Positions 9,925 to 20,868 of a DNA stretch of 64,000 nucleotides are shown here, one piece after another (positions within the stretch are counted from its first letter, which is position 1; every line of letters starts with the position of its first letter). The notes under the pieces were generated by a model, which saw only the letters and a list, made by a program, of their open reading frames with translations, ran no database searches and had not been told where the DNA came from. The position numbers and the translations under genes were made by a program. Source of the stretch: Micropterus salmoides (Eukaryota > Chordata > Actinopteri > Centrarchiformes > Centrarchidae); NCBI RefSeq assembly GCF_014851395.1, contig NW_024040817.1:33142340-33206339 (forward strand), in the 5' to 3' direction.

Positions 9925-10482
9925 TGTGCGAGTCACAGGTATGGGGTCACTCAGACGAATCTTAAGCTGGAGTGAGGGTATAGTGCCGACATCCTGTTCA
10001 TCCTGAGCGAATGCTCCCCTCTCTTCACGGAGAAGTTGTTTAACTTGTTGTTGCGGTGCTTGTGAGAGGTGGCTGATGGGGACTGGGGGGTCCCAACTAT
10101 CGTCACTCTCGACTTTGCGTTCTTGTTCCCTTTTCAACATTTGTGTGGCTAGAGTTGTCTCGGTCACCCTCTGAGTCATTGTCTCTGTCTGGTTAGTTTC
10201 TACTGGTTCTGTCTGCGCAGGATATATGGTCTTAACTATTTGGGATTGTCCAATGATGGTTTTTGATGGCAGCCGGATGTCATGAGCAGTGTTGTTTGTG
10301 ATTGGGATAGTGAGGCGGGACCAGGGACCCCTCTGCAAACTCACTACACCCTCTTCCACTTTCAAGCCCTCTGGAAGCTGTGGCTGTGAACATGGTTCGA
10401 ACAGGGCATCCTGTTTGTCTGGGAGTGGGCCTGCCCTTACACTGCACTTCACTGTTTTTGTCTGACCTGCTGGAATGGTCAT
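9925..10482 (-). pseudogene. Gypsy pol linker between protease and RT
   Basis: This reads MTIPAGQTKTVKCSVRAGPL to DEQDVGTIPSLQLKIRLSDP, the segment that in fish Gypsy elements sits between protease and RT (AFAQDEQDVG... is the run-in to RT). It is open up to the Tc1 insertion at 9924. The open frame then runs by chance into the transposon inverted repeat. The Gypsy reading resumes on the far side of the Tc1 at 8285 with SVPKPLHKEVKEYLEDLL. Confidence 0.72.
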
Positions 10483-11159
10483 TCCACGGCCTCGCCCATC
10501 ATCCTCAATTTCATCACTTTCAGGAACACTTCGGTTTTCTTACAGTCAAAAGAAAATGCTGTACTGACAGCCTCTGTAACAACACGTGGTGGGTCTATGC
10601 CCCTCTCCAGTAAATGCTCAATCACGTTGAACCCAATAATTGGTTCCTCCCCCACCCCGTCCTCATTCACTACCAAAACTGGCACTACTAGCTCTAACTG
10701 TGTGGGGCTAACTGAGGGTAACTTGAATTTAATTTCGACCCACCCAGATAAGGGGATTGGTGTTTTGTTCACTGCCCTACCATCTAGTGTACCTGGCCCA
10801 ATGATCTCAGTGAGACTCCTGAGTGTGGTATGTGGGATGTTCTGTTGCCTCCATTTCTCATTAATAAGGCAGACCTGTGATCCAGTGTCCCACAAAGCTT
10901 TTGTTTCCACTTCATCCAGCAGACAGATGATTATATATTTCTTCCCAATTACGTTAAGCAAACCGTCTTTTCGTGTTGGGTAAAGGAGGTTGACTGCTTC
11001 ATTTCCCTGTAATACTGTCTCGTGGGCCACTCCCGCTAGTTTTGCCTCTAACTGCTGGATACTGTCAGTGATTAGCTTGTGAAGGTCTTGGGGCTGTTCA
11101 CTCTGATTGTTCTTTTCTACGGATGATGCTGGTATTTGTGTTACAGTGCTAGTCGACAT
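10479..11159 (-). pseudogene. Gypsy protease region (retropepsin)
   Basis: A 226-codon open stretch on the minus strand starting MSTSTVTQIP. Residues near 88-100 read ALWDTGSQVCLIN, the aspartic protease active-site loop (D-T/S-G). A hydrophobic flap region (VPVLVVNEDGVGEEPIIGFN) follows, with the downstream I-G-F-N matching the second conserved protease box. It would cut the gag-pol precursor. It ends at a stop near 10479, and the next reading begins in an overlapping frame at 10482. The stretch has no internal stop, so decay here is slight. Confidence 0.75.
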
Positions 11160-11458
11160 ATCTACCTGTCCAGACTTATGCGGGGAGCTCTTCCTGGTCC
11201 TACATCCACGGGACAGATGACCGCTTTGTCCACATTTGAAGCAATGATCACAGTGCTCTCCCCTGTTGCTGTCCTGGCAATTTCTGCAGCCCTGTTTTCG
11301 GCTTGCCCGTTGCTGTATGGGGGGCCTAGGAGACTTGTTAATGGACTTCTTGATCTCCTCTATCTCCCCCTTCAGCTGTCTGATTGCATCCAGAAGTTCA
11401 GCTTCTGCACGAGATTCTGTGGGTTGGGCTTTAATAGTTTTTATTTTTATATGTGAGG
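11160..11458 (-). pseudogene. Gypsy gag, second part with CCHC zinc knuckle
   Basis: After the solo LTR, the minus strand resumes with AEAELLDAIRQLKGEIEEI (a short coiled coil) and then a cysteine-rich tail, CRNCQDSNRGEHCDHC, running into FKCGQSGHLSRGC. The last piece fits CX2CX4HX4C, the nucleic-acid-binding knuckle of retroelement nucleocapsids. The frame runs straight into the protease reading at 11159. Confidence 0.75.
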
Positions 11459-11463
11459 GGGGC

Positions 11464-11967
11464 TGTCACGAGGCCCCGGCTGTGAGCCTGTGATTATTGT
11501 GGATGTCTGTCTGGTGTGCGTGTGGTGAGCGTGTCGTTTGTTTGTCTCTGCTTGGCTCTTCTTCTCTCTCTCTTCAGTCTGGGAGCTGGGGGCGTGTCTG
11601 CTGCGGGCTCTGCACTCACCTGAGTCCCATCTGCAATCAGCACACCTCACTCAGACATCCAGGCACCGCTGGATTGTTTGATCTCCATGCGTATGTAGTG
11701 TCAACCCCAGCCAACCTTTTGACTAGCCTAGAACCTTGTGAATTGTTGCATCTGGTTAACCTTTGCTTCTCTGTCTCTCCCAGAAGACTCCCACCGCCTC
11801 AGCAACCACCCACCTGTTAGCCTCGGTTCCGCCCGCAGCCTGGACACTCCCTGCTCACGGATTTCCCTACACCCCGGACCTGGAGAGAGCCCTAGCCTCG
11901 AGATCTCAGACTTCCCTTGCTGATTCTCTTTGAATAAACTGTAACTCTGATCTGCGTGAAACCTGAC
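11464..11967 (+). mobile_element. Solo LTR inside Gypsy gag
   Basis: A 504-bp block interrupts the gag reading. It begins TGTCACGAGGCCCC and ends GTGAAACCTGAC, flanked on both sides by the 5-bp direct repeat GGGGC (11459-11463 and 11968-11972). An AATAAA lies 30 bases before its end (11933-11938), as in LTRs. It has no coding content. The ending TGAC rather than TGACA makes the last base uncertain. It is read as a plus-strand solo LTR left by recombination between two LTRs. Confidence 0.65.
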
Positions 11968-11972
11968 GGGGC

Positions 11973-12858
11973 ATTCTTGGCCCCCTACTGCTCCCACTGT
12001 TGCCTCTGGAATTGGCTGTGCTTCTGCTCTTACTTCTCTCACTTTAAGTTCTTTACTGATCCTCTTAAATTTCTGCTGCCTCTCCCACTCCATGCTGGCT
12101 GCTTCGTTTGTCTTAGCTATTAGGACATCATCTGTGACTGTTGGATCATCCAGGAAATTCTTAAGATGGTATTTGACATTGTCACTGATCAGTCCAGTCC
12201 CCACAGCTCTGAGAAATTTCTGCTGAATCAATTCAGGGCTGTATTGTTCGTCTGTACCAGGCTCCCTGGATGAGGCTAAGAGTCTCTTTCAGTTCTATTG
12301 CCCTAAATAGAAAATTTTGTGGAGACTCATGGCTGTCCTGTGTGATATTTATTAGCCAATGGTACAGATCAGTGGAGCTATCTTCTTTGTAATGGCCCTA
12401 AAATAGTGCGCAGATGTGAAAGAGTGAGGTCTGTTTTGATCTCCAACATGTCGCGACGGTTTAGACCTGGGCTTATGGCCCTGACAACTGCTTCAATAAT
12501 CTCTGCCTCACTATGACTTCCCTTCAGTCCCATGTCTAATCTGGTGCATCAGATTAGAATACGACAGCTTGTCTCTCTGACCTCTCTCTCCAATTTGGCC
12601 ATTGATTTTGAACTCCCTCCTTATTATGATCTCAGGTGACTGTGTGACTAGAGGGGTGACTGGTTGGGGTGAAACAATACTTGGCTCCTGATTACTTACT
12701 TTGGTAGCCTGTTTTAACATTTCCTCTTCTATTCTCTTTGTCGAGGTCTGGAAAGTTTGATACAACGCTGCATCTTGCCCCTGCAAGCTAGCGAAGGCAG
12801 CAGCATTTTTACTGGCACTATCCCCTAATGTTTCTGTTTGAGGATCTTTTTCCTTCAC
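11973..12858 (-). pseudogene. Gypsy gag, first part
   Basis: Capsid-type protein of the Gypsy element. The first open piece (12858-12511) starts MKEKDPQTETLGDSASKN and includes REFKINGQIGERGQRDKLSY; a second piece (12231-11973) includes FLDDPTVTDDVLIAKTNEAA and EWERQQKFKRISKELKVREV. Between them the frame is broken, though words such as AVVRAISPGLNRRD can still be read near 12480. Reading is cut at 11972 by the solo LTR, and gag resumes on the other side at 11458. No zinc finger lies in this half. Confidence 0.7.
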
Positions 12859-13130
12859 TTACTTAGCCCAACCTAATAAGTGGACCAGGAACCCACGAGC
12901 CACCTCCTCCTCTTCATGGTTAATTACTGTCTCCACAGCTTCACTTATTAGTTTGATCAGCGTGTGCCTTTTGGTTTTTCAGTGGAGATTTTAGCTTGCA
13001 AACACACCTCTTGTAGCTACTCAAACCTTAACTGCACCAGGGTCCCACACAGCTGGTCTTCTAGTTGCTCCAGCTCCATGGCTTGTCTGCTGACTCTGCA
13101 ATCTTACACTCTTCTAGTTAGCACTGCTGA

Positions 13131-13147
13131 TCCCACTTCTGACACCA
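13131..13147 (-). other. Gypsy primer-binding site, tRNA-Leu type
   Basis: The minus strand reads TGGTGTCAGAAGTGGGA directly inside the 5' LTR. This is complementary to a tRNA 3' end reading TCCCACTTCTGACACCA, the form found in leucine tRNAs that start GTCAGAA/GTCAGGA. It serves to prime minus-strand DNA synthesis in the particle. Confidence 0.65.
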
Positions 13148-13152
13148 GATTT

Positions 13153-13574
13153 TGTTGCACAATTTAATAAAACTCAGGATGGCTTTGAGTCTTTTTATTG
13201 TAGGCTGCAACATAAACAAGATGGGAACATTGTAATCAGCACACCAGCTGTTCCACCTCAAGTGTTACAGCTATGTACCACCTTCTTGCAGCTGCTCCAA
13301 ACATTACTCACTAGCAGGTATACTCCCTCTTGTGGTAAAAGTTGGAACCAACACCCACTTCTCAACAATGCCCTGCCTGTGTACACGGAGCACAATACAT
13401 AACCAAACAATGCCACGAAGCAAAAGTACTACAGAACAATACATGGAAAACAACAAAATAAACCCCACTGCTACACCCAAAACAATATGTAAGGGGGGTA
13501 CCTCTTTTATGGACTTCTATCCTCACATTGATGTCATTTCACTGCTTATGTCTTGGCACCAGTGTTAGCTAACA
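13153..13574 (-). repeat. Gypsy 5' LTR (inferred limits)
   Basis: On the minus strand this 422-bp block starts TGTTAGCTAACAC and ends TTGTGCAACA. It sits 5 bases before a tRNA primer-binding site, which fixes the inner edge well. An AATAAA signal followed by a T/G-containing stretch lies about 45 bases before the LTR end (minus strand near 13200), as expected for an R/U5 boundary. The outer edge at 13574 is inferred from the TGTT...AACA rule only. Confidence 0.6.
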
Positions 13575-15632
13575 ATTAGAATATGAAATTTTAAAGGAAC
13601 ATCACAACACATCAGCACAGAATTTCCCTGCATTGAATTTTACATGGATAAAACAGTCACCTCTTACTGCTACATTAGGTCAGTGCCAACCTATCAAACT
13701 GATTTCTGGGAAACATCAAATGTAGCTGTTTGCTGTGTTGTAATAGTGACTCTTTGTCTCCTCTGCAGCCAGATGGTACATGGAGACTGATTTGAGCAGC
13801 AGTGACAAGTAGACTCACGTGATGGTGGTGGAACAAAGCCATAGATTTCCCATCTTCACAGGTTCCTGGCCTGGGACCTGTCCACTGGAACTCTGTCATC
13901 TTTAGATTCTGATTATATATATTAACTACTCAGAAAAAATCTCTTTTATGTCTGTGTAATAAAATAAATCAATTTCATGTTCTTGATAATTGTCTTTCAT
14001 GTTTTTAATGAAAATTGTGCTTGTACTTTTCCTTTTCCACACAGTGGCGCCCAACCCACATGTAGGCAGCTTTTACAGTAACATGGAATGAGTCCCCTCA
14101 ATATTCTATTCGTTTTGTATCTGCAATATTGTATCTATTGATGTGATAGTTTTTGACATTGGTTCCAAAACCGTCAAAGATTGGTGTTCGGATGGGGGAA
14201 CAACAGAAAAGGTTTGGCAACCAGTGGGCTTATTTTAATATATAATACTTATATTGTAGCTTCTTTGAAATCACTTCTTTGAAATCATCTCACTGTTGGA
14301 AGGAAAGGGAAGGATCATTTTCCCAAGATGCTGAGCTATTCCTTTAGAGCTGTCATTTCTGTAGAACAGTTTATTTCCTGTGTTGATGGCACAGTATGCC
14401 TCTTTTTTTACAGCAGAAACAATTGAGTGTTAGACTTCAACTATGCCCTATTAGCCAGTTAAAAGCCAATATAAAGAGTGGTGTAAGTTCCTGTTTGGGT
14501 AACACCTTCCTTTAACTCCCCTATTTAGCATTTAGGTGTTTTTAATGTGGCAGGAATATTTGGTGTAGTTGAAAAAGTACTTCAATGATCAAATCAAAAA
14601 TGTACTCATGCAAGTCTTTACACTGCCTTTTAACTGGCCAATATCATTCAGTTGTTTGAGTTGTGAGACAAGGGTTAACTGTGCCATCAATATGGGAAAT
14701 AGGACTCCCCAGAAAGGACTGTCAAACAGTGTTGCAATATACACCTAGACAACATACTTAGAACTATACTTCTGTACTGAGTTAGTCCTGTGCTACTAGG
14801 AAGAAGCTTGGCCACTCAGCCCCGCCAATATCTGCTGTGGCCGACCAATCAGCCAAAACTGCTGATAGACAGTTCCCTTCAATCAATCAAGCAACATTTA
14901 TTTTAACATATATGTTCAGAAATGGCTCACAGAGCACCTGCCCTGTGCTGTAACTGAATGGAAAAGGTTGTGAGAGCAAGCAAGATCCAACGCCTAAGGT
15001 AAAAAATGCTATCAAATGATGTTCTGGTGTGTGTAATGTAGGCCTATCTAGACCAAAGTGAAGAGAAGTACTAGCCTATTCATAAAAATTAAGAAAGAAA
15101 AAAAATCTGTTACAGAAATAAATTAGACAATTAGAAAAGAAAACAATTGGCTTGTGGTCTCAGTTCAGTCCAGCGCTTTCTTTGGATGTTGCCTTAGTTT
15201 GAGTGACAGAAACAGGTGACAAGCGTGACCATGTCTGTGCACATTCTGCCAATCAGACCACAAAACAGGGCAAGTCAACTAAAGCAGAATGAGTCCGGAA
15301 AACTCATCACCATTCCTTCACAATAAAAGTGAGTCCACCAAAAGAAAATGTGGACTAATTAGGTTATACATGGCATTAAACTAGAATTAACAACTTAACA
15401 ATACAGTACAATCTGACACCACAGGAGTATTTTCAAGTTTTTTCTGATTTAAAGCAAAAGTGGGAAATTTGATCTCTTTAAAGAAAAGTGTTGTTGAAAC
15501 CTTGTCAAAACCAGGAGAAAATCTTCCCTAAGAACCTTCTTTGTTCATTTTGAGGATACCTCTCAGCATAAAGCCTTTACCAACAATATTAAAACATTTT
15601 AGAGTAGCTATAACAGCACTCACTAAGTGTAG
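13575..15632. other. Intergenic, no gene seen
   Basis: No gene, RNA or complete element is recognised in these 2 kb. The stretch 14885-14915 (caatcaagcaacatttatttta) looks like a LINE/SINE tail but lacks further support. Confidence 0.5.
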
Positions 15633-15716
15633 TCCTATTGGAAGTATTCATACCCATGCCAAATTTTGATTCATAGTGAATTTTCATTTTACCAGTAGGT
15701 TTGATCTGGCTGGAAA

Positions 15717-16480
15717 TTACATAAACAAATGACAAAGACAGTAAGATATTGTGTCAGAGATGTTAATCTTAACTATGTTTTTTTTTTTAATTTGTACTAA
15801 AATGCCATGCCCAAAATTATTAATACCCCAAAAAAGTTTCTCAGTAATCAATGGCAAAGCCATCACAGCAATTAAACGGTTCTTATAATTATTAACAAGC
15901 TTTTTGCATGTCTCCACTGGGATTTTACACCACTCCTCTTTAGCGATAATCTCCAGGTCTTTGAGGCTGGAAAGCCTCCTTGCCATCTCAGGTCTTTAGT
16001 TCCCTCCAAAGATTCTCAATGGGATTCAGCTCTGGACTGGCTGGGCCACTCCAAAATATTCTTGTCTGTTAACCATTTCTTGACCACTTTGCCTATATGT
16101 TTCGTGTTACATTGACATTTGCTTGTCGGCGTCCATAGAGACCAGCCATGTGCAGTGTCCGCTGGATTGTCTGCCTTGAGATGTTGGTACCAGAGTTGCT
16201 CAGATTCTTCAGGATGGCCTTGGTGGTGATCCTTGGATTCTTCTTGGCCTCTCACACTTCTGTTCTTACCAGGGCAGGGGTCACTTTTGGCTTCCTACCA
16301 CGGCCTTTGAGGTTTCTCACAGTGTGGAAGTACAACTCCTTGTACTTTTTGTATTGCACTGTGGTCACTGGCACCTGAACACACTTGGATATGGCTTTAT
16401 CAACCTTTCCCTGTGAGCAGCCACAATGCGTAACCGGAGGTCCTCAGTAAGCTCTTGCAGTTGACTAGTAACTGTCTAGA
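15717..16480 (-). pseudogene. Tc1 transposase, decayed
   Basis: The minus strand starts near 16480 with LQELTEDLRLRIVAAHRE, the N-terminal helix-turn-helix. RGRKPKVTPALV-like words follow near 16300. The C-terminal end reads ARRLSSLKDLEIIAKEEWCK and IPVETCKKLVNNYKNRLIAV (15970-15850). Several frame changes and stops occur, and the central catalytic region is much shortened. No activity is possible. Confidence 0.8.
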
Positions 16481-16563
16481 GAACTACTGCTTCAGCTGTT
16501 TTCAATTTATAGGTGATTTATAGGTGATTAGAATGCTCTTTGACCACTTAAAATGATATAGAC

Positions 16564-16983
16564 TGTTGGAGCTATATTTTTATTTTTGTTTATTTTGGGC
16601 TTAAGTTAATTTATAGCCTAATTTATTTCTTTTCTTTTCTTGTTAAAGTTAATTTGGTTTATTTTGTATTTATGCTTTACTTGTATTGTCGTTTGTTGGT
16701 CACATGGTGTTATGTTCATTTGCATAAGTAGGTCAAGGTGGGAGGTACTTCAGGTACGAGGGCATATGGTTTTTTACCAGCGTGAGAGAGGCAGCAGAAA
16801 TGTCTGTGAGCTTGCTTATGTGTGTGAATAAACCTCCTCAAACTCAATCTTGTTATGGACATTACCTTGCTTTGGTACCTCTGAACCTGCGTAAAGCCTA
16901 ACCATGACGTAGCCTCAAGTGGCCATTTGAGAAGTTTGTTATTATTTGTTTTTGTTTAAGTTTATGGACAAATAACCACTACA
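16564..16983 (+). mobile_element. Solo LTR inside the Tc1 relic
   Basis: A 420-bp block starting TGTTGGAGCTATAT and ending AATAACCACTACA, flanked by the perfect 5-bp direct repeat TAGAC (16559-16563 and 16984-16988). It contains AATAAA at 16827-16832. It has the TG...CA ends, polyadenylation signal and 5-bp target duplication of an LTR, and no coding content. It shares no obvious sequence with the solo LTR at 11464. Confidence 0.72.
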
Positions 16984-17215
16984 TAGACCATTTGAAATAG
17001 GATAGAAAATTGCAATAATTTCAATGAATAATTTTGGAAATGGCATTTTTAATACAAATAAAAAAAACAGAAATAGTTAGGATTTATCATTAACATCTCT
17101 AACACAATATCTTACTGTATTTGTCACTTGTTCATGTCATATCCAGCCAGATGAAACCTATTGGTAAAATTAAAATTCACATCATCATGAATCAAAATAT
17201 GGTAATACTTTTGTG

Positions 17216-17694
17216 CTAAACTGTAGCTATTCCACTCTTGTATCAATGTAATTTAATATGTCTCATATGAAAAAGTTATCATTTAAGGAAAATTCCCTTT
17301 GAGCAATTGGATTTCCCATGAAATCTAAACCCCAAACCTTCTCAAAGGGTGTGTTTGGAATGATTTTTTGGATCTTTCATTTTATTTAATTGTTTATCAA
17401 TGTATTAATTCTGTGTTTTTTATAATTTGTATAGGGAGGGATAAGTTTATTCTTTACCTTGGAAACAGTAGATTAACGAAGGATCTACTTTTTGAACTTT
17501 CTCGTGGAATTCTTGACATAAAGCAGAAGATTCTGATTCATAAAATTGGATTAGTAGAAGTGAGGCAATGTGCCAGTGAGTTATAGTATGCAGGGGAATG
17601 TTTTGATATTGTTGCTGCTGGTCCAGAAAAGCAGTGTTGCAAACATGTGGTGTAAATCCTGTATGATGGAGGATGTGTACATGTGTTGATCCTG
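17216..17694. other. Intergenic, no feature seen
   Basis: AT-rich sequence without a recognisable gene or repeat. An open stretch of 72 codons starting at 17368 has no known similarity that I can see and no conserved motif. Confidence 0.4.
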
Positions 17695-19221
17695 TAGAGC
17701 CCAACCAATATGGGTCTTTGGGGGTCGATACTGGTATTAAAGTGAAAAAGAGATGATTTATAAGCTGATATTTTGATTTTGAAAATTATTTGGATAGTAA
17801 AATCCTATATAAACAAACTGCTATTTAGAACAGGCAGATACTGAAAGCTGGTATGTGGGCTTTAATACATTTTCCTGAATGGATTATGGTAAAAAAGCCT
17901 TAGATTACAGTCTTAACAGATGAACATGTAAAAAACGGCACATCAATAAATACTTGCTGCTAGAACACGCAGAGAAAGCGAGAGAGAATAAGCAGATGTA
18001 TTTTATCTTACACATAATCTGCCATAATAACAACTCTCAATGTAGCATGTTGCTATGGCAACCGGCAGCGCTTGTAGAAGCAGCAGCCGGTAGCTCCTTC
18101 AAACTGTGCTATACTAAACAACCGGACCAGACACCACGGCAGGTGCGGGGATCGCTCAGAGGGGAGGAAAGAGAGCCAGGAGAGGAGAGGAGTCATGCCG
18201 TCCCAGCTTGGACTTAATTCTGCTCCTAAATATTCGGTATGGACAAAATGGGACTCATGTTCACCAAGCAACGGAATTCAGAGACGGTTGTGCCCACATC
18301 GTTACAGAGACCTGCCCTAACATCCCGGTTCAAGCACTCAGCAGGTGGTCCATGTTCTAAGCTGTCAGCGCAAGACTCTGGAAAGTTGAGAGGAAGTGGA
18401 CTCTGTGTTTTACATCAATGATGCTTGGTGCTCAAACTCAGTCAAGGTGGACTCTGTTTCCCAAATGTCAGACTGTTTATTGTGAAGATGAAACGTTCAT
18501 ATTATCATCTGGTTGCTGCTGTTTCCATTCACCCCAGATGCAAACTCAAAAAATGCACTGTGGAATGTTCAGGTGTGGCCTATAGGCCTACTTGTAGGCC
18601 TCTGTATATATATGTATATAAATAACTGTATATATTGTTTTATTTTTAGCATATTTTATTATAGGCCTACACTTAATTATATGTTGGTTGTTACAAGAAG
18701 GAACTACAAATTTCGTTTTGTAATGCTTTGTACCTTTACCAGTGCTCTTTAATTTTATACAAAGCTACGAGAAACCATTTCTCAACCACTACATTACTGT
18801 CTGCAACTTTGAGATTTCACACTAACGTTGCCCATTTGACAGAGAAGCTAGATAACTTTGTTTGGCAGGAAGCCGTGTTAGATTCTTGTTCAGCTCATGA
18901 TTATTGAAATTTCCGATGCACTGACTGTAACAGACACGCAGCTCGCAGATACAAATTCAAATTCAAATGAGCTTTATTGAACTCCTTGTTAGTTCTGTAT
19001 GATCTGCTGGACTCTGGTCAGCTGATTGCTTTGGTTTGGCTGTTATCAACAGGGGAGTTGTAGAGCGCCATCTGGTGAAACTGCAACAGTCATGACATGA
19101 TTAAAAGATCTGTCTCTCTGTTTCTTTTTTAATAGTCAATAATCAGCTGTTACAAACCAATTTAAATTCAATTACCTCATATCGGCCGATAATATCGCCC
19201 AGCCGATAAACTGGTCCTGTA
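17695..19221. mobile_element. Possible hAT-type non-autonomous element (relic)
   Basis: The left end (tagagcccaaccaatatggg, then ggtcgatactggtatta) and the right end (atcggccgataatatcgccc, then agccgataaac) resemble the two ends of a common fish MITE whose termini read TAGAGCCCGACCGATAT in inverted orientation. The ends are diverged, and a clear 8-bp target duplication is not visible. The middle has no coding sequence. Bases 18950-18990 contain a separate 'aaattcaaattcaaatgagctttatt' style tail that suggests a nested retroposon. Confidence 0.4.
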
Positions 19222-19278
19222 TATGCTAGAGGTGTTTCCCACAAATAATAGGCTACCCTATAATTCAAAACCTTGATT

Positions 19279-19304
19279 GTGCGCGCGCGCGCGCGTGTGT
19301 GTGT
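19279..19304. repeat. (GC)n(GT)n microsatellite
   Basis: Alternating purine-pyrimidine tract, GCGCGC followed by GTGTGT. It could adopt Z-DNA. It lies about 350 bases upstream of the probable first exon of arl4. Confidence 0.85.
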
Positions 19305-19499
19305 ATCGGTAAGCGGGTGGGGCCTCTGACTTCTTAATCCGGGCCTGACTACTTGGTTTTCTGTTGCTTTGAAACATTAGTAAAGTATTTTAAAAAAGGA
19401 AGATATTTGAAGAAGAGTTGCTTAGTAGCGTAGGGGCTTTATTTTGAAAAACATTAGCGGAAATCGTTTAGTTTATTCTGTCTGGCTTGGCGCAGTCAT

Positions 19500-19638
19500 G
19501 GGCGCCGTTTAGGAATGGACATGGAGTGAGTCCTTCCTCTAGCTGTCTCACTGGGTCTGAGGACGTGATCAGAGCACGAAGCACAAACGCATCTGCTATG
19601 GACGTACTGACAGACTGGAATGGACTAACACTGTGAAG
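19500..19638 (+). other. Probable 5' non-coding exon of arl4
   Basis: The sequence ending ...AACACTGTGAAG at 19638 is followed by GTAACG, a usable splice donor. The next good acceptor upstream of the arl4 start codon is the cccccccag ending at 20839. ARL4 genes in vertebrates usually have one coding exon behind a non-coding exon, so this pairing is reasonable. The 5' limit (about 19500) is a guess, and no clear TATA box is seen. CpG content is raised between 19480 and 19640. Confidence 0.4.
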
Positions 19639-20836
19639 GTAACGTTACGTTTTCTCTGACGGTAAGTTAATAATGCTTTTCAGTGTAAAACACACCGACA
19701 TAACTGCTGTCAAAATGGCATTTAACGTTACAAGCAGCTGAGATAAATTACTCCTCAGTTAAACAAATCTTGTTAATATAACGTTAGCCATTCTGTGTGT
19801 TTTCATGGAAGTTAACATTGCGTTTAATGATCGTTATATTTAAAGGTGCAGGCCTGGCTGTCAGGCACACTGGGCCCAATAAAGCCAATTTAACTTTCGT
19901 GATTTTTCAACACTTGTTGGCATCACAGCCTTCAGTCGAGCCTGGTCTGGTCTTGCAAGGGACCGAGAGCAAACTGCAAGCCAGGCTCAATTTAAAAAGT
20001 TCCCAAATGAACGCAGCTTTGACTGCTTAACGTTAGATGTTAAGCTAGCTTTATCTGTCGTATTTAATATGAATAACGTTAGTTATTTCCTGAGTGCTTA
20101 GTGGCCGCTATTCAATTCTTGTCAGATCTAATATACCAAATAGCAATGAATTTCAATTAAATTTCCACTTTTTTTTGTGACAGTTCACCTGTTAATGTGT
20201 CCTCCTCTCCCTCCACCATTATGCAGTGGGCAAGGCAGGAGCGGATGTAAACCAATTATAAACGTCGCGATTTTATTGCACTTTAATGCACGAATAGTCC
20301 AAATGTAACGTTATGCCGAATTTATCAGGATCTTTTTCATTGGTTGCGGCTGTTAAATTGTGATTTGTGTGTGTCTGCTAATGAGCAAGGCTTTATTAAT
20401 TTACAGTTCACAGAAATTTGCCTTGTCCTTTCAGCCCAACATAAGACAGTCCATGTTGCCGAGCAACACCTTTTTTAAAGCTAGATTTCCATGTCAGTCT
20501 GCTGGCTGTTAAAACAGCCCTCCTTTGGTCTGTCCCGGCGCCGAACACTGGATGATAGGTTGAGACTGGGATTTTGGTAAAATTCAGAAGCCGTCGGCCT
20601 GTTGTTGCAGATTCACACACTGAAAAGAAATTAGCATATGAAATCTCTGTTGGCTGCTGTGGCACTACATGTGTAAAATGGCTCTGCTGTTATATTTCTC
20701 ATTCATTTCTGGCTGGCACATTATGTGAGGATGTGGGTGGGGGGTGGTATATATTCACTTACTGGTCTTTTGTAAATCAACGGAGTTCTGGTTGTCTGTG
20801 TGCTTTGACTCATTATGCATACTGTGTTGACCCCCC

Positions 20837-20840
20837 CAGT
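20837..20840 (+). promoter_or_regulatory. Splice acceptor of arl4 coding exon
   Basis: A pyrimidine run followed by CAG|T at 20837-20840, 29 bases before the start codon. A C-rich tract (ccccccc) replaces the more usual T-rich tract. It is inferred from position and from known ARL4 gene structure. Confidence 0.45.
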
Positions 20841-20868
20841 GAGGACTCTTCCTGCTCTGTATACCAAC

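Larger units (their letters stand above)
7781..13574 (-). mobile_element. Ty3/Gypsy LTR retrotransposon with internal deletion, nested insertions
   Basis: Read leftward from 13574: 5' LTR (13574-13153), primer-binding site (13147-13131), gag, CCHC zinc knuckle, aspartic protease, then reverse transcriptase. The RT stops shortly after its YLDD box near 7803. The next bases on the minus strand (TTTATTAAAATGTGCAACA, ending at 7781) nearly match the last bases of the 5' LTR, so the rest of pol and most of the 3' LTR appear deleted down to the 3' LTR terminus. A Tc1 transposon (8288-9922) and a solo LTR (11464-11967) are inserted. Possible target duplication ATTGA/ATTAG at the edges is weak. Several frame breaks exist, so the element is defective. 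Confidence 0.8.
15633..17215. mobile_element. Old Tc1-like transposon relic
   Basis: Inverted repeats of about 190 bp bound the relic. The left arm (15633-15830, with ggtttgatctggctgg and cagtaagatattgtgt) matches the complement of 17000-17215 with moderate divergence. The arms differ from those of the 8288 family, so this is another Tc1 family. A broken transposase lies on the minus strand, and a solo LTR (16564-16983) is inserted upstream of the transposase start. Confidence 0.82.

Noticed and set aside
9688..10482. A 264-residue fused protein joining Gypsy pol to the Tc1 inverted repeat
   Set aside because: The last 80 codons are transposon end sequence read by chance; the true Gypsy reading continues beyond the Tc1 at 8285.
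13575..13580. Target duplication of the Gypsy element (ATTAG against ATTGA at 7776)
   Set aside because: Only three of five positions agree in place; not strong enough to claim.
17687..19230. 8-bp target duplication for the hAT-like relic
   Set aside because: TGATCCTG and TATGCTAG agree at only three positions, so the limits remain unproven.
20815..20868. Upstream in-frame ATG that would add 18 residues to the ARL4 protein
   Set aside because: It lies before and across a likely splice acceptor, and it would hide the MGN myristoylation start that all ARL4 proteins have.
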